In this document: piece by piece, positions 15,704 to 24,627 of the stretch
How the letters are laid out: each line of letters begins with the position of its first letter
Numbering within the stretch: position 1 is the first letter of the stretch
From: Paenibacillus brevis
Lineage (GTDB): Bacteria; Bacillota; Bacilli; Paenibacillales; Paenibacillaceae
Direction of reading: 5' to 3'
Assembly (NCBI RefSeq): GCF_018919145.1
Contig: NZ_JAHLQJ010000007.1
Coordinates: 1 to 64,000 of the forward strand
DNA length: 64,000 nucleotides
Made by a program: the position numbers and the translations under genes
The notes under the pieces: generated by a model
What the model was told of the DNA's origin: nothing
Databases searched by the model: none
Seen by the model: only the letters and a program-made list of their open reading frames with translations

Positions 15704-18700
15704 TTACATCGTATAATGATTGCCTTGATTGTGTCCTGCAGCGTTGTCTTCCGATTCAGCGCGGCTGAACGGCCACCAGTTCCATCTGCCGAACATTCTG
15801 ACCATGACCGGAATAAAGAACGGCAGGAGTACTACGGAGTACAAGAATAATCCCGTAATGACGACCGTTGCGATCTGCAGCATGGACAACACGCCCGAAG
15901 GGTACATGGAGGCCATCGTTCCGGCCAGAATCACAGCCGCCGACAAGATAACCGTCCCCATATTTTTCATGGCATGCAGAATGGCTTGCCCTGCTCCCCA
16001 GTCCTTGTGCTCATTAAAGCGATCCATCAGGAAGATACTGTAGTCAACGCCGAGCGCGACAAGAATGACGAAGCTAAAGAATGGCGTAGCCCAACTGATG
16101 CCTGAATATTGAAGCACATCTGCGAAGATCCATTCCGAGAAGCCCATCGAGGCATAGAACGTTAGTACGAGTGAAGCAATAATATAAAGCGGCATGATCA
16201 AAGACCGCAGCAGGATGACCAAAATAATGAAAATACCCGCCAGCATCAGAATCACCGTACGCGTGTAATCCTCGCCGGAGATGGTCTTCAGATCATTAAA
16301 CGTACTTGTGACGCCGCCAATGGCAATCTCCGCATTTTCCAGCTTGGTGTCTTGAACAGCCTTGGCCACTGCTGCTTGAACTCTATCGATTTCATCAATA
16401 GCTGCCTTGCCGTAAGGATTGCTGGAGAACACTACGTCCATAGTCATAACTTTGCGGTCAGGAGACAGGTACAAGTCGAAGACCTGATTGATCTGCTCGT
16501 TCTCAAGCGCTTCTGCCGGTACATACCAGCCTGCAAGCTCACTGTCGGACGAACCGACCTCATTCAGATAATCCTTCGCCGTATTCAGGCCATCTGATAC
16601 CTGAGCGAGACCATCGACGCTTTGATCCAATCCGTCTGTCAAAAGTGATATTTGCCCGGCAAACTGGCTGAAGCCGGTTTGAATTTGCTGTTGTCCATCC
16701 TCTATTTGCGACAGCCCCGCTACGACATCCGGAATATTGCCAATCACTTGGCCTTGACCGGCCGCCGCTTGATTCAACCCGCTCTCAAGCTGATCGAGAC
16801 CTGCAATGAATTGATCCAGTCCTCCTGCAAGCTGTTGGCCGCCAGCCACCGCAGCTGCAAACCCTTGGTTGGCTTGATCCATGCCCGAGACTACATTTCC
16901 AAGCTCTGAATGAACTTGGGTTAAGCCTGCCGCAAGCTGCGGAAGTGCTTTGCCTAACTCAGTAACCGTGCCGCGAATCGTTAAGTAGTCCATATCTGCA
17001 GCAAGCTCGGGATATTTGCCCTCCAGGCTGGTGAAGCGGGCATCGAGAGCAGAAAGTCCTTGCGTTACCGCTTCAAGCTGCTGGCTCATTTGTCCGAGCC
17101 CGCTATTCAATTCGGTCAGCCCCCCGCCAATTTGCTGATAACTGGCAAGAAGCTGTGAATTAGCATCTGCAAGCTGCTTGGCACTGCTCTTCACTTGCTG
17201 CAATCCTTTCTTCAATTCCCCTGCCCCGGCAGAGCCATCCTGAATCCCCTTCTGAATTGCCGTTAATCCATCCTGCATTTGACTTATACCTGATTTCAAT
17301 TCAGCGGTGCCCGCTACCAGTTGTCCTGTGCTGGACGCCGCCTCTGCCAGCTTAGGCTCATTTTCAGTCAGCGCCGCACTTGCTTCAGCCAATCCATTCC
17401 GGATGGTGCCGAGTCCTTCGGTGCCCTGGCCAAGTCCATCCCCCACAGTCTTCACCTGGCTGTTCAGGGTAAATTCCGTGAGTTCATCACCCGCAGGCCG
17501 GCTCAAGCTTCTGACGCTGGCAACGCCGTCCACCTCCGTAATGGCACGAGAGATTTTCTCGGCAAGCGTCATATACTCGGCGGAGTCCATCTCTTCATCG
17601 TTGCGAATAACCAGCTTGGTGGGAAGGGTCTCCCCTGGCTCGAAGCTATCAGAAATAATATTATAAGCCTTGACCGATTCAAACTGCTCTCCGATTTCCT
17701 CCATGCTATTGAAGGATACATTTCCCGAATAGGTAAAGAGAAACGGCACCGTCACAGCAGCCACAATCAGCAACGCTGCCCAAGGACGCTTCAGGGAGAA
17801 GTTGCCGATAGCCCCCCAGAACCTGTTCTCCTTATGCTCCAGCGATTTGTTAAGCGGCCAGAACAGCTTGCTGCCCAGCACGGCCATAAAGAACGGGACA
17901 ATCGTAATCAGCGCTAGCAGCATAACCGCGATTCCGACTGCAACCGCTACTGCCGAACGATACAATACAAATTGGGAGAACCCGATGGCAGAGAAGCCGA
18001 CAAGCACGGCTAAGCCAGAGAAGAATACGGTTTTACCCGCTTTTTTATAGGTTTGAACGATAGCTTCCCACTTATCCGCAGCTGTCTGGAGCTCCTCCTT
18101 GAACCGGCTGATCAGCAGGATGCAATAATCCGTCCCGATGCCAAACATAACGGCAACCATAAAGATCTGTGTATAGGTTGAGATTGGAAAATCAAAACGA
18201 TCCACCAGGAACGACACAATGGATTGGGATATAACATAACTAAGTCCCACCGTAAGAAGCGGAACAAACGGAGCGATCGCCGACCGGAATACGACAACCA
18301 GAATCAGCAGGATAAAGATGACGGTGAAATATTCCGATTTCTTCAAGCCTTGCTCCGAGCTGTCGATCATATCTCCATTAATCTGCTCTTCCCCCGTCAT
18401 GTAGTGCTCAACCGATACCTGATCAAGCACTTCGCGGATGCCTTGCTCGAGCTCCTTGACCGTACGGTCAACTGGCTGAACACTAAGCGAGGTCAGCAGG
18501 GTTGCACCGTCTTGCGAGATCATCTTGTCTGCAGCTTCCGGCGTAGAGAAGGGATCTGTAATGCTGCTGATGCCCAGCTCGTTCATGTTCGTTCTGAGCT
18601 CATCCAGCGCTTGCTGGATCTCTTGTCTTTCTCCATCACTTATGCCTTGTTCTTTATGGAACACAAGCGCAATTTGCAGCTCTTTGCCGCCTCCGTCTGT

Positions 18701-18880
18701 ATCGGAGATCTCCTTCAAAATCGAGGATGCGGTGGACGAGGAATACCCCTCAGGTACAGTAATATCTCCTTTTTCCCGTACCAGATCCCCCATCGACGGC
18801 GCGGTAAAGATAAACACGGCAGCTATAACCAGCCACAGTGCCACGATTCCCCATCTAGCCTTCAGTATGAATCTCAACAT
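15704..18880 (-). CDS. MMPL/RND-family transporter with long extracytoplasmic coiled-coil (YdgH-like)
   Basis: A 1058-aa protein with two sets of about six membrane helices (residues 10-30 plus 175-370, and 830-1040). The second extracytoplasmic loop, about residues 470-770, is a long Q/L/G-rich heptad region (ELKSGISQMQDGLTAIQKG), as in phage-infection-protein-like MMPL exporters. The RND-type signatures GIGTDYCILLISRF and ALGVDYSIFLMDRF are present. The layout with the overlapping upstream MarR gene matches B. subtilis ydgG-ydgH. The likely role is proton-driven export of lipids or hydrophobic drugs; the substrate is unknown. The start overlaps the MarR gene by 7 bases. Confidence 0.85.
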   Translation of the reverse strand: MLRFILKARWGIVALWLVIAAVFIFTAPSMGDLVREKGDITVPEGYSSSTASSILKEISDTDGGGKELQIALVFHKEQGISDGERQEIQQALDELRTNMNELGISSITDPFSTPEAADKMISQDGATLLTSLSVQPVDRTVKELEQGIREVLDQVSVEHYMTGEEQINGDMIDSSEQGLKKSEYFTVIFILLILVVVFRSAIAPFVPLLTVGLSYVISQSIVSFLVDRFDFPISTYTQIFMVAVMFGIGTDYCILLISRFKEELQTAADKWEAIVQTYKKAGKTVFFSGLAVLVGFSAIGFSQFVLYRSAVAVAVGIAVMLLALITIVPFFMAVLGSKLFWPLNKSLEHKENRFWGAIGNFSLKRPWAALLIVAAVTVPFLFTYSGNVSFNSMEEIGEQFESVKAYNIISDSFEPGETLPTKLVIRNDEEMDSAEYMTLAEKISRAITEVDGVASVRSLSRPAGDELTEFTLNSQVKTVGDGLGQGTEGLGTIRNGLAEASAALTENEPKLAEAASSTGQLVAGTAELKSGISQMQDGLTAIQKGIQDGSAGAGELKKGLQQVKSSAKQLADANSQLLASYQQIGGGLTELNSGLGQMSQQLEAVTQGLSALDARFTSLEGKYPELAADMDYLTIRGTVTELGKALPQLAAGLTQVHSELGNVVSGMDQANQGFAAAVAGGQQLAGGLDQFIAGLDQLESGLNQAAAGQGQVIGNIPDVVAGLSQIEDGQQQIQTGFSQFAGQISLLTDGLDQSVDGLAQVSDGLNTAKDYLNEVGSSDSELAGWYVPAEALENEQINQVFDLYLSPDRKVMTMDVVFSSNPYGKAAIDEIDRVQAAVAKAVQDTKLENAEIAIGGVTSTFNDLKTISGEDYTRTVILMLAGIFIILVILLRSLIMPLYIIASLVLTFYASMGFSEWIFADVLQYSGISWATPFFSFVILVALGVDYSIFLMDRFNEHKDWGAGQAILHAMKNMGTVILSAAVILAGTMASMYPSGVLSMLQIATVVITGLFLYSVVLLPFFIPVMVRMFGRWNWWPFSRAESEDNAAGHNQGNHYTM

Positions 18881-19323
18881 TCTCCACTCCCTTTTTCCAT
18901 CATGTTCGCCAGCTTTTCAAACGTTTGGATGAAGCCTTCAATTTCGTCCTTACTGTAGTGAACCATATACGTCGAAATAACATCGAGAATTTGACTTCGG
19001 GTCCGGGAATACAGTTCCTTCCCATATTCCGCCAAAGATAAATATACGATCCTTCGGTCGCTCTCATCCCTGTTCCGCTTTAAAATTTCCCGATCTGTCA
19101 AACGCGTCGTAATTGCCGTTATCGAGCTTTTGCCCACAGAGAACACGTCCGCTAACTCCGTCGAGGTCACTTCTCCTCTGGTGGCGATGTAATCAATAAG
19201 CTGGTACTGCTCCAAGGTTAGCTCATCTTCAAGACCGTTTCTCAGTTCATTGTACATCCGCTTAGTAACCTTAAAGAATGCGGCCATGTAACGCTCATAA
19301 ACGATTCGTGATTCCAGGTTCAC
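18874..19323 (-). CDS. MarR-family regulator (YdgG-like)
   Basis: A 149-aa winged-helix protein with HTH STELADVFSVGKSSITAITT and wing DRRIVYLSLAEYGKEL. It starts at GTG, with GGAGGTGAATAGAG upstream, and overlaps the start of the MMPL transporter. It probably represses this two-gene operon until it binds a toxic compound that the pump exports. No clear palindrome was found in 19324-19440. Confidence 0.85.
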   Translation of the reverse strand: MNLESRIVYERYMAAFFKVTKRMYNELRNGLEDELTLEQYQLIDYIATRGEVTSTELADVFSVGKSSITAITTRLTDREILKRNRDESDRRIVYLSLAEYGKELYSRTRSQILDVISTYMVHYSKDEIEGFIQTFEKLANMMEKGSGEC

Positions 19324-19442
19324 CTCTATTCACCTCCGGTCTGTTCCTGCACAAACAAGTTCGATCATAGAACTATTCGACAATAAAACTATATGGCGAT
19401 TTTTTCTTAAAGTCAAATGTCTAGCTATGCCTGCAAAATGCT

Positions 19443-19486
19443 GCAAGAGCCGTCCTGCCATAAAGTGCAAGACGGCTCTTTGAAAG
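19443..19486. terminator. Intrinsic terminator after the second MMPL gene
   Basis: AGAGCCGTC and GACGGCTCT form a 9-bp stem extended by a TGC/GCA pair, with a short T-rich flank. It lies just past the stop at 19504. Confidence 0.6.
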
Positions 19487-19503
19487 TTAATCCAGCGGAC
19501 TAT

Positions 19504-21726
19504 TTAAGCTTGCACACGGGTAATGCGTTCTTCCTTCGCACCCTTGCCGGGCCAGAACGCCCAGTCGCCGAGAAGAACCGTAATGGCTGGAACCAAAAAC
19601 GGCCGAACGACAAACGTGTCGAGCAAGACGCCAAGGGCGGTGATGATTCCGAATTGCACCAGCGCCTGAATCGGCAAAGTCGCCAGCACGGCGAACGTCC
19701 CCGCCAAGATCAATCCGGCGGATGTGATCACACCTCCGGTCTCTGTCACTCCCTCCCGAATCGCCTCTTTCAAAGGCATGCTTTTTCTCTTTTTCCAGAT
19801 GCTCGAAATGAGAAATATATTATAATCTTCTCCCAAAGCAACCAGGAACACGAAAGCATACAACGGGATCAACCCTTGAATCGCTGCGGTCCCCATAAGA
19901 TCATGAACGAAGAACCACCCCAGACCGAGCGCGGAGAAATACGACAGCACCACCGTCAGGATCAAATACAAGGTTGCAACAACCGATCTCAAGTAGATGA
20001 GGAGCAGCAAGGCGATCAGACCGATTACGATCGGAATGACGACTTCGGTGTCGCGGTTGTTGACCATCTCTGTATCATACTGTATAGCAGGCTGGCCGCT
20101 GATCCACACCTTGGAGTTCGCCGGGGAAATTCCGGCCTCTTCCAGCGCAAACGCTGCCGTCTTACGCAAATCAGGAATATGGTTCACCGCTTCGATCGAA
20201 TATGGATTCATGCTGAACTCCACGTCGACCGCGATAATATCTCCATTCTTCTTACCTTGCTCTGGCTCGGAAATCTTCGCAAGATACGGAAGTCCCATCA
20301 AGCTCTGCTGCAGAGAAACCTCCTTTCCTTCCGTGTCCACCATAATTTTAACCGGCGCCAATTCACCCGGCGTGAACTTTTCCCCGATCACGGCGAAGCC
20401 TTCACGAGACGGCGAATCCTCGGGGAAGGAGGAGAGAAGATCAACCGTGTATTCGATCCGGAAAGTATTCGTTGCTGCAGCTCCGAGAAAGACGAGCGTG
20501 ATGATTACGACCATCCAGGGACGCTTAGTAACGATGGCCCCGATCGCGCCCCCGAACTTCGCCTTTTTATTTGCCTGCGCAGGTACCGCTTTCCCTTTAG
20601 CTCTCCGGTATTCCGTGTCCATTTCAGGCGTCCGAGGAACGAAGGGAAAAAATGAAGCCCGGCCAAGAATGGCCAATAGTGCAGGCACCAGTGTCAAGCT
20701 GGCAATCGCCATGATCAGAATCGACAAGCTGAACGGCACCGCAAAGCGATGAACAGCACCATATTTGGCAAGCAATAAAACCAGCAGTGCAATAACTACG
20801 GTAAATCCGCTCATAGCGATCGCCCCGGAAGCATCCTTGAATGCTTCCACCAGTGCTTTGATCTTATCTCGTTGCTTCAGGAGAATTTGGCGATATCTTG
20901 AAATCATGAATAGACAATAGTCCGTACCTGCCCCGAATAAGAGCACCGTCATGATCGAAACGGCCTGCGAATCTACGGTAATCCAGCCGAGTTCAGCCAT
21001 TTTGCCGAGAATCGGACTGGCGGCACCAAAAGCGAAACCAACCGCGATGATAGGAATAATAGCCAAAATGGGGGACCGATAGATCAGCAAGAGCAAAATC
21101 AGGACGAGCAGTACCGTTGCTATCATCAGGGACACATCCGCATTGGAGAACAGTCCAACCGCATCGATCGAAATCCCCGCCGGTCCCGATACGCGCGCTG
21201 TCAATCCACCGCTCTTTAATTCGGTCGAAAAAGGATCGGTGCCAAATACAGCTTCAGCCTGGCGGCGGATTTCTTCCGTCCCTGCCTTCAAGGTATCGGA
21301 ATCCGTGCTATCCGCGAAGAAAATCGGCAGAACGAATGCCGCTCCATCCTCTGAGGCCTGCTGCTGGAGCACCGGCAAAGGAAGCTGCCCGAATGGAGGA
21401 AGCGCACTTTGCGCTTCGAGAGGATTAGCGGTGAAATAGTCTGTCAGCTTCTGAATCCCGGCGAAATCCGATTCGGTAAGCCCGCCTTCCCTGTTCCATA
21501 CGATCAGAGCCGGAATTCCGCTCCCACTCGGAAACTGCTCCTTGGCTATGGCAGCTGCCTTAACCGAGGGCTGCCCCTCATCCAGGTTGGCTGCATTGTT
21601 CTGTACCATGGAATGAACCCCTGGCCATACCATACTCAGAACTCCTACTATGATGACCCATAAGGCCAATGTCACCCACTTACTCTTCTTGCCGGCAACC
21701 CAGCGGCCAATATGTCTTGATAACAT
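19504..21726 (-). CDS. MMPL/RND-family transporter (YdfJ-like)
   Basis: A 740-aa protein with about 12 predicted membrane helices and the paired RND signatures FGAGTDYCLFMISRYRQ and ALGEDYNIFLISS. It lacks the long coiled-coil loop of its neighbour. The start is ATG ending at 21726, with GGAGGAGAAG upstream; the frame extends nine codons further without support. The divergent TetR gene at 21909 probably controls it. MMPL proteins of this size export lipids, siderophore-like molecules or drugs; the substrate is unknown. Confidence 0.85.
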   Translation of the reverse strand: MLSRHIGRWVAGKKSKWVTLALWVIIVGVLSMVWPGVHSMVQNNAANLDEGQPSVKAAAIAKEQFPSGSGIPALIVWNREGGLTESDFAGIQKLTDYFTANPLEAQSALPPFGQLPLPVLQQQASEDGAAFVLPIFFADSTDSDTLKAGTEEIRRQAEAVFGTDPFSTELKSGGLTARVSGPAGISIDAVGLFSNADVSLMIATVLLVLILLLLIYRSPILAIIPIIAVGFAFGAASPILGKMAELGWITVDSQAVSIMTVLLFGAGTDYCLFMISRYRQILLKQRDKIKALVEAFKDASGAIAMSGFTVVIALLVLLLAKYGAVHRFAVPFSLSILIMAIASLTLVPALLAILGRASFFPFVPRTPEMDTEYRRAKGKAVPAQANKKAKFGGAIGAIVTKRPWMVVIITLVFLGAAATNTFRIEYTVDLLSSFPEDSPSREGFAVIGEKFTPGELAPVKIMVDTEGKEVSLQQSLMGLPYLAKISEPEQGKKNGDIIAVDVEFSMNPYSIEAVNHIPDLRKTAAFALEEAGISPANSKVWISGQPAIQYDTEMVNNRDTEVVIPIVIGLIALLLLIYLRSVVATLYLILTVVLSYFSALGLGWFFVHDLMGTAAIQGLIPLYAFVFLVALGEDYNIFLISSIWKKRKSMPLKEAIREGVTETGGVITSAGLILAGTFAVLATLPIQALVQFGIITALGVLLDTFVVRPFLVPAITVLLGDWAFWPGKGAKEERITRVQA

Positions 21727-21908
21727 TTCAACTTCTCCTCCATCCCTGCTCAATTCATTTAAGGCTATGTGATCCTTTTCATAATAATTATATATACCGG
21801 AAGGTTAATTATAAATCAAGATTTTTTGTATTTATTGTTACGGGTCCTTTTTGCCTGAATTGCGCTTATGCTATAATAGTTCGTCAGAACAAGGTGTGAG
21901 GTGATAGA

Positions 21909-22523
21909 ATGAGCACCCCAAGTAAAAAGTCACTCGGCCGACCCGTACAGCAGCCGCACGGCATGCCGACTTCAGAGCAGATTTTGCACGTTGCAGCCGC
22001 ACTCTTCATGGATTACGGATTTGAAGCTGTGTCTATGAATCAGGTTGCCGAGAAATGCGGCGTTACCAAAGCGACAATCTATTACTATTATCCGGCGAAA
22101 ACGGACCTGTTCGTCGCTTGCATGACAGGTACGCTGACGATTGTAAAAGAGCGGATTCAAGCTATCCTAGAGCAGCCGGGAACGTTTCAGAGCCGGTTGA
22201 TTTCGATCACGGAGAACTATTTAAAGGTCCCAAAGATGCATGTGAACGGAATGTTCGAGCAAGTAAAACGCCATTTGTCCGAGGAGCAGCAGCAGATGCT
22301 GATCGCTGCCGAGAATGATCTTTATGAGACGCTGAGGGAAGGATTTGAAGGTGCTGCGCGGAGCGGGGAGATCACCTGTGAGGATCCTCTCCTGGTCACT
22401 CATTTGTATGTCGCGATGCTTCGGGCAGGGGAACGGCAATACGGTAAGCAAGTGTTGTTCTCCTCTCGGCAGGAAGCCGCAGAAACTATCGTAGCCTTTT
22501 TATGGAGAGGAATTCATCCATAG
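21909..22523 (+). CDS. TetR-family transcriptional regulator
   Basis: A 204-aa protein. The N-terminal TetR HTH covers residues 22-68 (ILHVAAALFMDYGFEAVSM, VAEKCGVTKATIYYYYPAKT). The C-terminal ligand domain is helical and has no named family. It is divergent from the MMPL gene across 182 bases, where ATAATTA and TAATTAT flank ACCGGAAGGT (about 21787-21815), a weak operator candidate. The ribosome site is GAGGTGATAG. Confidence 0.85.
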   Translation: MSTPSKKSLGRPVQQPHGMPTSEQILHVAAALFMDYGFEAVSMNQVAEKCGVTKATIYYYYPAKTDLFVACMTGTLTIVKERIQAILEQPGTFQSRLISITENYLKVPKMHVNGMFEQVKRHLSEEQQQMLIAAENDLYETLREGFEGAARSGEITCEDPLLVTHLYVAMLRAGERQYGKQVLFSSRQEAAETIVAFLWRGIHP

Positions 22524-22554
22524 TCCGGATCAGAGGAAGTCAAACAGCCAACGA

Positions 22555-22599
22555 AAAAATCCTCCCCAAGCGTCGTATTCAGACGTTGAGGAGGATTTT
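22555..22599. terminator. Bidirectional terminator between TetR and acetyltransferase genes
   Basis: AAAATCCTCC pairs with GGAGGATTTT, with an inner ACG.CGT stem; both flanks are A/T-rich. It lies between convergent stops at 22523 and 22607. Confidence 0.75.
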
Positions 22600-22606
22600 C
22601 GCATAT

Positions 22607-23029
22607 TTATTCTTCAGCTTCATATACACAGCGGAAGAGCTCCGGCTGTTCAGGCACCGCGAAAAAGCCCGTTACGCTAAACCCGATATTCCGGAAAAAG
22701 TCAGCCCCCTCTTCATCGGTTACAGCTGTGACCAATTTAGGCTTTTTCAGGATAATCGCCTCTAAAATCAAACCTCTGCCGTAGCCTTTGAGCCGATCCT
22801 CGGGGCGAATGGCCAAATGCATAATGTCCATGCGTTCCGGTGACAGCATCTCAATGCCGATCAGGCCGATCCATTCTTCATTGTCCTGATAAGCATACAA
22901 TTCTGCTTCCCTGCCCGAACGGTAACGGGACCACATCTCTTCCTGCTGCTCCAGGTCGAACCCTGCTGCGATCTCCATCAATTCTTGAACCGCCGGTTCA
23001 ACCGGCTCGCTGTTAATATGTATCAGCAA
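22607..23029 (-). CDS. GNAT-family N-acetyltransferase
   Basis: About 140 aa. The acetyl-CoA loop shows in IRPEDRLKGYGRGLILEAII, and a C-terminal GFSVTGFF strand is typical of GNATs. TTG 23027-23029 is chosen because AAGGAGGAG lies 6 bases upstream; the open frame runs to 23101, into the rpiA end. It follows rpiA by 28 bases and is probably cotranscribed. The substrate is unknown. Confidence 0.75.
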   Translation of the reverse strand: MLIHINSEPVEPAVQELMEIAAGFDLEQQEEMWSRYRSGREAELYAYQDNEEWIGLIGIEMLSPERMDIMHLAIRPEDRLKGYGRGLILEAIILKKPKLVTAVTDEEGADFFRNIGFSVTGFFAVPEQPELFRCVYEAEE

Positions 23030-23057
23030 GGGATCTCCTCCTTCTCTCTTCATCCGC

Positions 23058-23732
23058 TTAGGGCTTCTCGATAATCTCGGTTGTACCGTCCTCATGCCCA
23101 ATAACTACAACATCCGCAATATTCACGAACAGTCCATGATCGACTACGCCGGTCAATTGCTTAAGCTCCGTATCCAGAGCTCCCGGATCCTTAATGACAC
23201 CGAACGAAGCATCAACAATATAATTTCCGTTATCGGTCACATAAAGCCCGCCGTCACGGGTCCGCATTTGGAACTCAATATTATAGCGGCTCTTAAGCTG
23301 GACAAGGGTCCAATCATAACAGAACGGAACAATCTCAATAGGCAGCTTAAATGCGCCCAAATGTGGAACCAGCTTGCCCGGGTCGGCAATGACAATAAAC
23401 TTGTCACTGTTGATAGCCACCAGCTTCTCCCGAAGCAATGCTCCGCCTCCGCCCTTAATCAGAGCCAGGGCAGGATCAACCTCATCCGCTCCATCAATGG
23501 CAAGATCCAGCTTACTCACATCCGCTGCTTTAATGAGCGGAATCCGGTATTTCTCCGCCAGCTCCTCCGACGCTTTCGAGGTCGCAATAGCCTGGATCTT
23601 AAGCCCTTCTGCTACCCGCTGGCCAATTCGTTCAATCACATAGTAAGCTGTAGAGCCTGTCCCCAAACCAACAAGCATTCCTTCTTGAACCCATTCTGCG
23701 GCTTTGTACCCTGCTGCCTGCTTTGCATTCAT
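23058..23732 (-). CDS. rpiA: Ribose-5-phosphate isomerase A
   Basis: A 224-aa enzyme interconverting ribose 5-phosphate and ribulose 5-phosphate in the pentose phosphate pathway. The family motifs are all present: GLGTGSTAYYVIERI, DGADEVDPALALIKGGGGAL, LREK, and DGGLYVTDNGNYIVD. The start ATG ends at 23732 with a GGGGGAACC region upstream; the frame opens seven codons earlier. Length is normal for RpiA. It heads a small leftward unit with the GNAT gene. Confidence 0.93.
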   Translation of the reverse strand: MNAKQAAGYKAAEWVQEGMLVGLGTGSTAYYVIERIGQRVAEGLKIQAIATSKASEELAEKYRIPLIKAADVSKLDLAIDGADEVDPALALIKGGGGALLREKLVAINSDKFIVIADPGKLVPHLGAFKLPIEIVPFCYDWTLVQLKSRYNIEFQMRTRDGGLYVTDNGNYIVDASFGVIKDPGALDTELKQLTGVVDHGLFVNIADVVVIGHEDGTTEIIEKP

Positions 23733-23848
23733 CTTTCCGGTTCCCCCCTGCAAGTCTTATTACACCTTATGTTATCTTAACAAAAACCCCGTTAAAAAAG
23801 AACAGCACATTCCATCGCGAATACGATGTTCATGCACTGTTCCCGGGT

Positions 23849-24523
23849 TTACTTCCCTTCTATAGTAGCTTTGATTCCCTCATACGAGACATCCTCTACC
23901 ATCTGACCATTGACGAACACCGTCGGGGTTCCGCCGACCTCGTGAGCATCTGCAATCAATACATCCTTCTTAATCTGCGGCAGGTATTTCTCCTCGTCCA
24001 ATTCCTGCGTAAACTGCTCCAGATCTGCCTCCGGGATCTCATCGGCCACCAGTTCAATGATAAAATCCCGATTCGCCCATTCCTCATCCTTCTTCCCCTG
24101 ATGCTCCATCATCAGGTCGAAGTATGTCCAAAAGTATGCGGGATCTTGTTGATACAAGGTTTCTCCCGCCAAAGCGGCCAATGTGGAATCAGGTGCCAGA
24201 AATGGAAGATCGACATAATAATAGACGGCTTGTCCACTATCAATATAGTTCTTTTTAAGCGGATTCAACACTTCATCTTTCCAACGCTTACAGGCAGGAC
24301 ATTTATAATCCGCAAACTCAATGATCTGGATCGGCGCATCCGGATTGCCCAGATAAGGCTGGTTATCAAGATTAAAGTCCTTTGAGTTGCCTGCCTTCTC
24401 GGTCACGCCAAGATCGGGAGACACAGCCTTCGGCTCCTCCTTTTTTACCGAGCATGCGGTTAAGGCTACAACTGCAAGCAGCAGTATAGCCATCCTTTTC
24501 AAAAAGAATCCCATCCTAGTCAC
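23849..24523 (-). CDS. DsbA-family thiol-disulfide lipoprotein (BdbD-like)
   Basis: About 224 aa. The lipoprotein signal ends in the lipobox LTAC (about residue 24), so it is anchored outside the membrane. A thioredoxin fold follows with active site CPAC in ADYKCPACKRW and the cis-Pro loop GGTPTVFVNG. It likely oxidises or isomerises disulfides in exported proteins. No BdbC-like partner gene is adjacent. GTG ending at 24523 has GGAGGG 7 bases upstream and is preferred to the ATG five codons earlier. Confidence 0.85.
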   Translation of the reverse strand: MTRMGFFLKRMAILLLAVVALTACSVKKEEPKAVSPDLGVTEKAGNSKDFNLDNQPYLGNPDAPIQIIEFADYKCPACKRWKDEVLNPLKKNYIDSGQAVYYYVDLPFLAPDSTLAALAGETLYQQDPAYFWTYFDLMMEHQGKKDEEWANRDFIIELVADEIPEADLEQFTQELDEEKYLPQIKKDVLIADAHEVGGTPTVFVNGQMVEDVSYEGIKATIEGK

Positions 24524-24627
24524 ATCATTTCCCTCCATGTATTGTAGTGGCCCAATATTAGGAAATAAATGGAGGGGATGTCAAGGAAAAAGATCACCAA
24601 GACCGTGACCAGCTCATATCCCGAAGC

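Noticed and set aside
19417-20655. 412-aa plus-strand ORF
   Set aside because: Antisense to the second MMPL gene, with low-quality charged composition; a shadow.
21787-21815. Strong TetR operator between TetR and MMPL genes
   Set aside because: Only 3-bp core arms and AT-rich outer arms; kept as a weak note in the TetR entry rather than a feature.
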